A DNA stretch of 26,973 nucleotides from Rubrobacter sp. (GTDB lineage: Bacteria > Actinomycetota > Rubrobacteria > Rubrobacterales > Rubrobacteraceae). Position numbers and translations under genes: made by a program. The DNA is taken from NCBI GenBank assembly GCA_016781705.1, contig JADDPV010000033.1:1-26973 (forward strand), written 5' to 3'. This document shows, piece by piece, positions 22,655 through 26,973 of this stretch. Each line of letters starts with the position of its first letter. Position 1 is the stretch's first letter. The notes beneath the pieces were generated by a model. It was not told the origin of the DNA and did no database searches. It worked only from the letters and a program-made list of their open reading frames with translations.

Positions 22655-23839
22655 TTACTTGTCCCAGGCCCCGGAGACCGGATCTATGAGGCCCATGATC
22701 GGCATGATGTCCGGCAGGTAGTGGCCGGGCACGATCTCCTGCAAGAGTTGCATGTTTACGGTGCACGGCGTCCTATAGTGGACCCGATACGGGGTATCCG
22801 AGCCGTCGGAGACGACGTGCACGGCGTACTCGCCGCGGGCCGACTCGACCCGCCCGATCCCGTCCCCCTCCGCCGGGCGGATGCGACGGCCCAGGTCCGC
22901 CATGACCTCGCCCTCGGGCAGGTTCTCGAGGATCTGCTTTATCATCCGGATGCTCTGCTTGACCTCGCCGAGTCTGACCCGGTAAGAAGCCTCGACGTCC
23001 CCCTCAGTATCCGTGATGACCTCGAAGTCGAGGTTCTTGTACCAGCCGTAGGGGTAGTGCTTGCGCACGTCGAACTCCACCCCGGTGCATCTCAAGGGCG
23101 GACCAGTCAGCCCCATCTCGACGGCCTTCTCCTGCGTCAACTTCCCGATGCCCCGCGTGCGGGCGATAAAGATCTCGTTCCCCTCAATCAGGTCCACGAA
23201 GTCGGGTTGGAGGCGCTGCTCGAGGCCCTCTATGTACTCCCACATCTTCTCGGGAATGTCCTCCGGCAGGTCGGCCTTCACCCCCCCGATACGGATGTAG
23301 TGGAACATCATCCTCGCACCGGTGACGGCCTCGAAGAGGCTTTGTATCCGCTCTCGCTCGCGGAAGGCGTACAGGATCGGGGTGAACGCCCCAAGCTCTA
23401 GCAAGAGGAAGCCTATGGACGGGATGTGGCTCATGATGCGCCCGAACTCGTTCATGAGCGCGCGTATGGCGTCCGCCCGCGGCGGTATCTCCGCATCCAG
23501 GAGCTTCTCGACCGCCAGAACGTACCCGTACTCCATGGCGATGTTGTTCATGTAGTCGATGCGGTCCGTGATCGGGATGACCGCCGGGTACATCCGGTTC
23601 TCGGAGATCTTCTCCTTGCTCCGGTGCAGGTAACCCATCACCGGGTCGCACCGCACCACGGTCTCGCCGTCGAGCTCCAGGATGAGCCTCAGGAGGCCGT
23701 GCATCGCCGGGTGCTGCGGCCCCATGCTCATGTCCAGGGTCTCCAGGCCGAACTCGTCCCGGACGTCCGGGTTCGCCAGGCGCCCGCTCACCCGGCCGCT
23801 CAAGGTCAAGTTTTCCGTGCGACGCTCTTCGCTAAGCAT
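22655..23839 (-). CDS. nuoD: NADH-quinone oxidoreductase subunit D
   Basis: NuoD is the 49-kDa-type subunit that, with NuoB, forms the quinone reduction site. The 394-aa product has the quinone-site block DMSMGPQHPAMHGLLRL near residue 37, HRSKEKISENR, DYMNNIAMEYGY, and a C-terminal end in LPDIMPIMGLIDPVSGAWDK. The open frame reaches further upstream to 23923. That part overlaps nuoC, and the ATG at 23839, 2 nt after the nuoC stop, gives the normal protein. NuoC and NuoD are separate here, not fused as in E. coli. Confidence 0.96.
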   Translation of the reverse strand: MLSEERRTENLTLSGRVSGRLANPDVRDEFGLETLDMSMGPQHPAMHGLLRLILELDGETVVRCDPVMGYLHRSKEKISENRMYPAVIPITDRIDYMNNIAMEYGYVLAVEKLLDAEIPPRADAIRALMNEFGRIMSHIPSIGFLLLELGAFTPILYAFRERERIQSLFEAVTGARMMFHYIRIGGVKADLPEDIPEKMWEYIEGLEQRLQPDFVDLIEGNEIFIARTRGIGKLTQEKAVEMGLTGPPLRCTGVEFDVRKHYPYGWYKNLDFEVITDTEGDVEASYRVRLGEVKQSIRMIKQILENLPEGEVMADLGRRIRPAEGDGIGRVESARGEYAVHVVSDGSDTPYRVHYRTPCTVNMQLLQEIVPGHYLPDIMPIMGLIDPVSGAWDK

Positions 23840-23841
23840 CT

Positions 23842-24333
23842 CTACCTCAAATTCTCGAATGTGCGCTTTGTGCTGATCTCGAAGCTCTTGAGCAGCGGAT
23901 GGTGGTCGAAGTGGTCCTGCCACATATACAGCCGCCTCAAGTCCGGGTGTCCCCTGAAAGCTATACCGAACATGTCGTACGCCTCCCGCTCGTGCCAGTT
24001 GGCGGTCGGGTAGATCCCGGTGATCGAGTCTATTACCGGCTCCTCGCCCTCGACCGTCGTCTTGACCCTGACCTGCCCGCCGCGCAGATCCAGAAGCTCG
24101 TAGGTCAACTCGAAGGACTCAACCCGGTCCACGACCGTGATGAACGAGAGGTGCAAGACTCCCAGCCGTTCTTTCGCGGTGGCCAGCACCGCCGGCAAAA
24201 TCTCCGGCTTCACGACGAGCCGTACAATGTTGGCCTCGACCTCAGACTCTTCGAGCCCGTGCCGGTTTCGGAACCCCTCGAGGTACCGCTCCAGCCTACC
24301 GTTCAGGTCGCCCTCGGGCAGCGTGACGGCCAC
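23842..24333 (-). CDS. nuoC: NADH-quinone oxidoreductase subunit C
   Basis: NuoC is the 30-kDa-type structural subunit of the peripheral arm that packs against NuoD. The 163-aa product has the diagnostic segment SITGIYPTANWHEREAYDMF near residue 115, then GIAFRGHPDLRRLYMW. I place the start at GTG 24333, one nt after the nuoB stop, because the open frame further upstream runs through nuoB as a low-complexity shadow. No strong ribosome binding site is seen, as expected for translational coupling. Confidence 0.93.
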   Translation of the reverse strand: MAVTLPEGDLNGRLERYLEGFRNRHGLEESEVEANIVRLVVKPEILPAVLATAKERLGVLHLSFITVVDRVESFELTYELLDLRGGQVRVKTTVEGEEPVIDSITGIYPTANWHEREAYDMFGIAFRGHPDLRRLYMWQDHFDHHPLLKSFEISTKRTFENLR

Positions 24334-24334
24334 C

Positions 24335-25123
24335 TTAGGCGGTACCCTTCGGATCGGCGGGCTCTTCGGCGGAGCCGTTCTTCTGGCCGTCGGCCTTGCC
24401 GTTGGTCCCGGCGGCGGCCTTCTCGGTCTTCTGTTGCTCCTTGAGCTTCTTCTTGACCTCTTTGGGGATCCATCCAACGTCAGTCTGGGAGGCGGGCGGC
24501 ATGCCCTCGCGCTCGAAGACGTAGGTGCGCTTGAGCGACCTGATACCCTCGAAGCGCGGGGCCTTACCCTCGCTGACGTTCGTGTACTCGCGCTCGGGAA
24601 GGTACTCGAGGAACTCGCCATCTTCGCTAATCAGCGCCGGGCGGGGCTTCTCGTAGCCGACTTGCTGGTCGCGCTCGATCTTCTTCTGCAACGTCATGAT
24701 CCCGAAGATGAGCGCCTCCGGGCTCGGCGGGCACCCCGGCACGTAGACATCTACCGGGATCACGCGGTCCGCCCCCATGAGGACGGAGTATCCGTCTAGG
24801 AACGGGCCACCGGAGATGGCGCAGGCGCCCATGGCGATGACCCACTTCGGCTCGGGCATCTGCTCGTAGAGGCGCGTCATCCGCTCGGCCATCTTGGTGG
24901 AGACGGTGCCCGAGACGATCATGACGTCCGCCTGCCGCGGGCTCGCCGCGAAGAACCCGGCCCCGAAACGGTCGAGGTCGTTATGCGCCATGCCGGTGGA
25001 CATCATCTCTATGGCGCAGCACGCGAGCCCGAACTGCAAGGGCCACAGCGAGTTCTTCCTGGCCCAGTTAAACAGTTTGTCCGAGCTCGTCGTTATCAGG
25101 TTCGGCTCGTTGAACTTCTGCAT
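24335..25123 (-). CDS. nuoB: NADH-quinone oxidoreductase subunit B
   Basis: NuoB holds cluster N2, the last [4Fe-4S] cluster, which reduces quinone. The 262-aa product has the four ligands Cys35 and Cys36 (FGLACCAIEMM), Cys101 (MGACAISGGPF) and Cys131 (YVPGCPPSPEALI). The family core ends near residue 150. The remaining 110 or so residues include a C-terminal end rich in Lys, Glu, Gly and Ala (KKKLKEQQKTEKAAAG), longer than most NuoB proteins. The start is ATG 25123, sharing one base with the nuoA stop (TGATG). The frame runs open further upstream but only as a shadow over nuoA. Confidence 0.96.
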   Translation of the reverse strand: MQKFNEPNLITTSSDKLFNWARKNSLWPLQFGLACCAIEMMSTGMAHNDLDRFGAGFFAASPRQADVMIVSGTVSTKMAERMTRLYEQMPEPKWVIAMGACAISGGPFLDGYSVLMGADRVIPVDVYVPGCPPSPEALIFGIMTLQKKIERDQQVGYEKPRPALISEDGEFLEYLPEREYTNVSEGKAPRFEGIRSLKRTYVFEREGMPPASQTDVGWIPKEVKKKLKEQQKTEKAAAGTNGKADGQKNGSAEEPADPKGTA

Positions 25124-25524
25124 CACACCCACTTGAGGGCCCCCTTCTTCCAGGCGTAGGCCAGGCCAATGCCCAGGATCAGCACGAATATCACCATCTC
25201 CACGAACCCGTACAGCCCGAGGTCCCTGTAGACGACCGCCCAGGGATAGAGGAATGCGGCCTCCACGTCGAAGATGAGGAAGAGCAGCGCGAAGACGTAG
25301 TACCTGACCGGAAACGGCCGCCACGGGTCGGTCACGGTCATCTCGCCCGTCTCGTAGTTCATGCGCTTCATCTTGGAGCTCTGGCGGCTCGGCGCGATGA
25401 GTCGCGCGATCGCCAGCGTGGTCGCCACGAACCCGACTACTATAAGGAGGAACAACCCTACGTAAAGATACAGCGCGCCGTACCCGATCTCCTGGGATCC
25501 ACCCTGCAGAATAGCCAGAACCAA
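25123..25524 (-). CDS. nuoA: NADH-quinone oxidoreductase subunit A
   Basis: NuoA is a three-helix membrane subunit next to NuoH at the arm junction. The 133-aa product has a first helix at about 17-42 and the conserved block RPFPVRYYVFALLFLIFDVE followed by AAFLYPWA. A last helix at about 105-125 follows. It is the first gene of the operon. The start is TTG 25524, with GAGG 7 nt upstream, and no ATG or GTG gives a better N terminus. The promoter lies about 45 nt upstream. Confidence 0.95.
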   Translation of the reverse strand: MVLAILQGGSQEIGYGALYLYVGLFLLIVVGFVATTLAIARLIAPSRQSSKMKRMNYETGEMTVTDPWRPFPVRYYVFALLFLIFDVEAAFLYPWAVVYRDLGLYGFVEMVIFVLILGIGLAYAWKKGALKWV

Positions 25525-25568
25525 ACCGATCCCTCTTCCCGAAAATGGCCACTCTAAACTACGCGCAA

Positions 25569-25597
25569 AATATACCTGCGTTACAGCCCTATTTCAA
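25569..25597 (-). promoter_or_regulatory. nuo operon promoter TTGAAA-17-TATATT
   Basis: On the minus strand -35 TTGAAA (25592-25597) and -10 TATATT (25569-25574) are separated by exactly 17 nt. The expected transcription start is near 25562, giving a leader of about 38 nt before the nuoA TTG. It is a near-consensus housekeeping promoter, suited to a constitutive respiratory operon. Confidence 0.85.
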
Positions 25598-25606
25598 GGA
25601 GCTACT

Positions 25607-25666
25607 AACGGTAGCAAACGAGCTTCTAGCGGCCCGAACGGTAGCAAACGAGCTTCTAGCGGCCCG
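25607..25666. repeat. 30-bp perfect tandem duplication
   Basis: Two identical 30-bp units lie head to tail (25607-25636 and 25637-25666). Each contains GGTAGCAAACGAGC and TTCTAGCGGCCCG. The right-hand copy contains the last codons and the TAG stop of the M20 peptidase gene, so a copy of the stop-codon region was duplicated into the spacer. The repeat ends 10 nt upstream of the nuo -35 box. Confidence 0.95.
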
Positions 25667-26753
25667 GTGTGCTGTTCTTGCCGAGGATCTGGACGAACTG
25701 CACGAGCATCTGGCGGTAGGTCTCTAAGGAAGAGGAGACGACGAACTCGTTGGGGCCGTGGTGGCCGCCGCCGATGGGCCCGAACTCGACGCCCGGGACG
25801 CCCTTGCGCTGGAAGTACATGATGTCCGAGGCGCCGTGGCGGCCGACGCTCAAGGGGTTGCCGGGGAAGTGCCGCTCGGCGACCTCGCGCAGCGCCTTCA
25901 CGAACGGGTTGCGCCGCGAGACGTAGGTCGGCTCGCGGCTGAACAGGACCTCGACCTTGGCAGGCATGTCTATCGAGCGCACCTGGCGCGTGATCTCTTC
26001 AGGATCCTGCTCAGGCAAATATCGTATGTCGAGGTCGTAGGTCGTGCGATCCGGGACGCGGTTGATCACGTCGCCCCCGATGATGCGCGCCATGTTGATG
26101 CTCGGGTAAGGGAAAAGCTCGCTCCTCGCCCTCGCGAACGGCAGCTCCAGGATGCGCCGGTAGTGCTCGTAGGCGAGCAACACCGCGTTCTTGCCTAGCC
26201 AGGGTTGCGAGCCGTGCGCGCTCTTGCCGTAGAGGGTAACGCGAAGGTCGAGGACGCCCTTGCCCTGCACGCCGACGTGGAAGTCGGTGGGCTCGCCGGT
26301 GATCAGGAAATCGCCCGTGTGGCCTTGCCCGATCAGGACCTCCGCCCCCGTCTGGCCGCCGTACTCGCGCTCCTCGTCCGGCACGATCAGGAGCTCCACC
26401 GTCGCCTCGCACCCCAAAACGTTCAGGTCCTCGACCGCGTACATCATCGCGGCGAGAGCTCCCTTCATGTCGTAGACGCCGCGGCCGTAGAGTTCGTCTC
26501 CCTCCTCGCGCGGCTCGAACTGGTCCTCGTCCCCGGGAACCACGTCCGCGTGTCCGTGCAGCAGTATCCTCGGCCCTCCCGAGCCCACTCGCACCACCAG
26601 AGAGGACAACTCCCCGTCCGGCCCCGCGCCCTTGTAGCGGATCACGTTCAGTCCTCGCGCCTCGAACCAGCCGCTGATGAACTCCACCGCCGACTCCGAC
26701 GCCCCCGGCGTGTACGAGCGGTAGCGGACCAGCCGCCGCGTCAGCGCGAGCAC
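25656..26753 (-). CDS. M20-family metallopeptidase/deacylase (ArgE/DapE/CPG2-like)
   Basis: M20 enzymes use two zinc ions to remove an acyl or amino-acid group from a small amide. Substrates range from N-acetylornithine and succinyl-diaminopimelate to peptides. The 365-aa product has HGHADVVP with metal ligand His68, GRGVYDMKG with Asp95, PDEERE with the catalytic and ligand glutamates at 127-128, GEPT with Glu154, and a C-terminal GGGHHGPNEFV. The dimerisation domain lies at about 165-275 (LYGKSAHGSQPWLGKNAV). The exact substrate cannot be read from this. The start is GTG 26753, with no good ATG. The stop falls within the 30-bp tandem repeat. The gene is upstream of, and separate from, the nuo operon. 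Confidence 0.9.
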   Translation of the reverse strand: MLALTRRLVRYRSYTPGASESAVEFISGWFEARGLNVIRYKGAGPDGELSSLVVRVGSGGPRILLHGHADVVPGDEDQFEPREEGDELYGRGVYDMKGALAAMMYAVEDLNVLGCEATVELLIVPDEEREYGGQTGAEVLIGQGHTGDFLITGEPTDFHVGVQGKGVLDLRVTLYGKSAHGSQPWLGKNAVLLAYEHYRRILELPFARARSELFPYPSINMARIIGGDVINRVPDRTTYDLDIRYLPEQDPEEITRQVRSIDMPAKVEVLFSREPTYVSRRNPFVKALREVAERHFPGNPLSVGRHGASDIMYFQRKGVPGVEFGPIGGGHHGPNEFVVSSSLETYRQMLVQFVQILGKNSTPGR

Positions 26754-26973
26754 CTCGGCCTTGTTCTTCGCAACCGCCAGCTAAAACTCCGTTCTGTCTG
26801 ATTGGAATCCGAGCGCTAAACGCATCTTATCAATCGCTACCCGAACCGTCTCTCCGCAACTTCTCGCGAGAAACCAGCACGAATGGGGCTTCGGAGGCCG
26901 GGGGCTCGTGCCGTCTAACTGGTGCACAATCAAGGGACATTTTCGGCAAGGGATAGATGCTCGTAATGCGGAC
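26754..26973. other. Right-edge spacer without a recognised gene
   Basis: These 220 nt hold no complete gene. At the extreme right a plus-strand ATG (26957-26959) follows AAGGGAT and could begin a divergent gene, but only six codons are visible. No convincing promoter for the M20 gene is seen. Confidence 0.5.

Noticed and set aside
26957..26973. Start of a plus-strand gene at the right edge
   Set aside because: Only six codons are visible, which is too little to support a gene call.

Overview
The window comes from a GC-rich actinobacterium. The gene order hpf-secA-prfB-ftsE-ftsX-smpB-tmRNA is the classic actinobacterial one. The protein sequences, the frequent TTG and GTG starts and the -35/-10 promoters would fit the Rubrobacter branch, but that placement is inference from reading alone. 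Every gene I can support lies on the minus strand, so transcription runs from high to low coordinates.

Right part (about 26.7 to 15.3 kb): an M20-family metallopeptidase is followed by a 30-bp tandem repeat and a strong promoter (TTGAAA-17-TATATT). The promoter drives an 11-gene complex I operon, nuoA-B-C-D-H-I-J-K-L-M-N. The operon is tightly packed, with several 1 to 4 nt overlaps. The NADH-oxidising module genes nuoE, nuoF and nuoG are absent from the operon and from the window.

Middle part (15.2 to 11.2 kb): two adjacent AhpD/carboxymuconolactone-decarboxylase-like genes are both broken. Each carries an in-frame TGA exactly where the second cysteine of the CxxCxxxH active-site motif should be, each has a hairpin just downstream of that TGA, and each has two further frameshifts. 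Next come a sugar-phosphate nucleotidyltransferase, a ComF-like phosphoribosyltransferase, a structured intergenic repeat region and the long-form ribosome hibernation factor.

Left part (11.2 kb to 0.26 kb): a housekeeping block for protein export, translation termination, cell division and ribosome rescue. It holds secA, prfB (without the usual autoregulatory frameshift), a DUF2993/LmeA-like envelope protein that appears to start at ATT, ftsE, ftsX, an RNase R-type exonuclease, smpB and tmRNA with its own promoter and terminator. After these come a frameshifted dispanin-like zinc-ribbon membrane protein, glutamate racemase and three tRNA genes (Pro, Gly, Arg).

The most unusual signal is the pair of AhpD-like genes with coincident TGA codons at 14333-14335 and 14936-14938. 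They are either decayed pseudogenes or remnants or versions of selenocysteine proteins. The sequence supports the coincidence, but the extra frameshifts argue that the copies present here are not functional.
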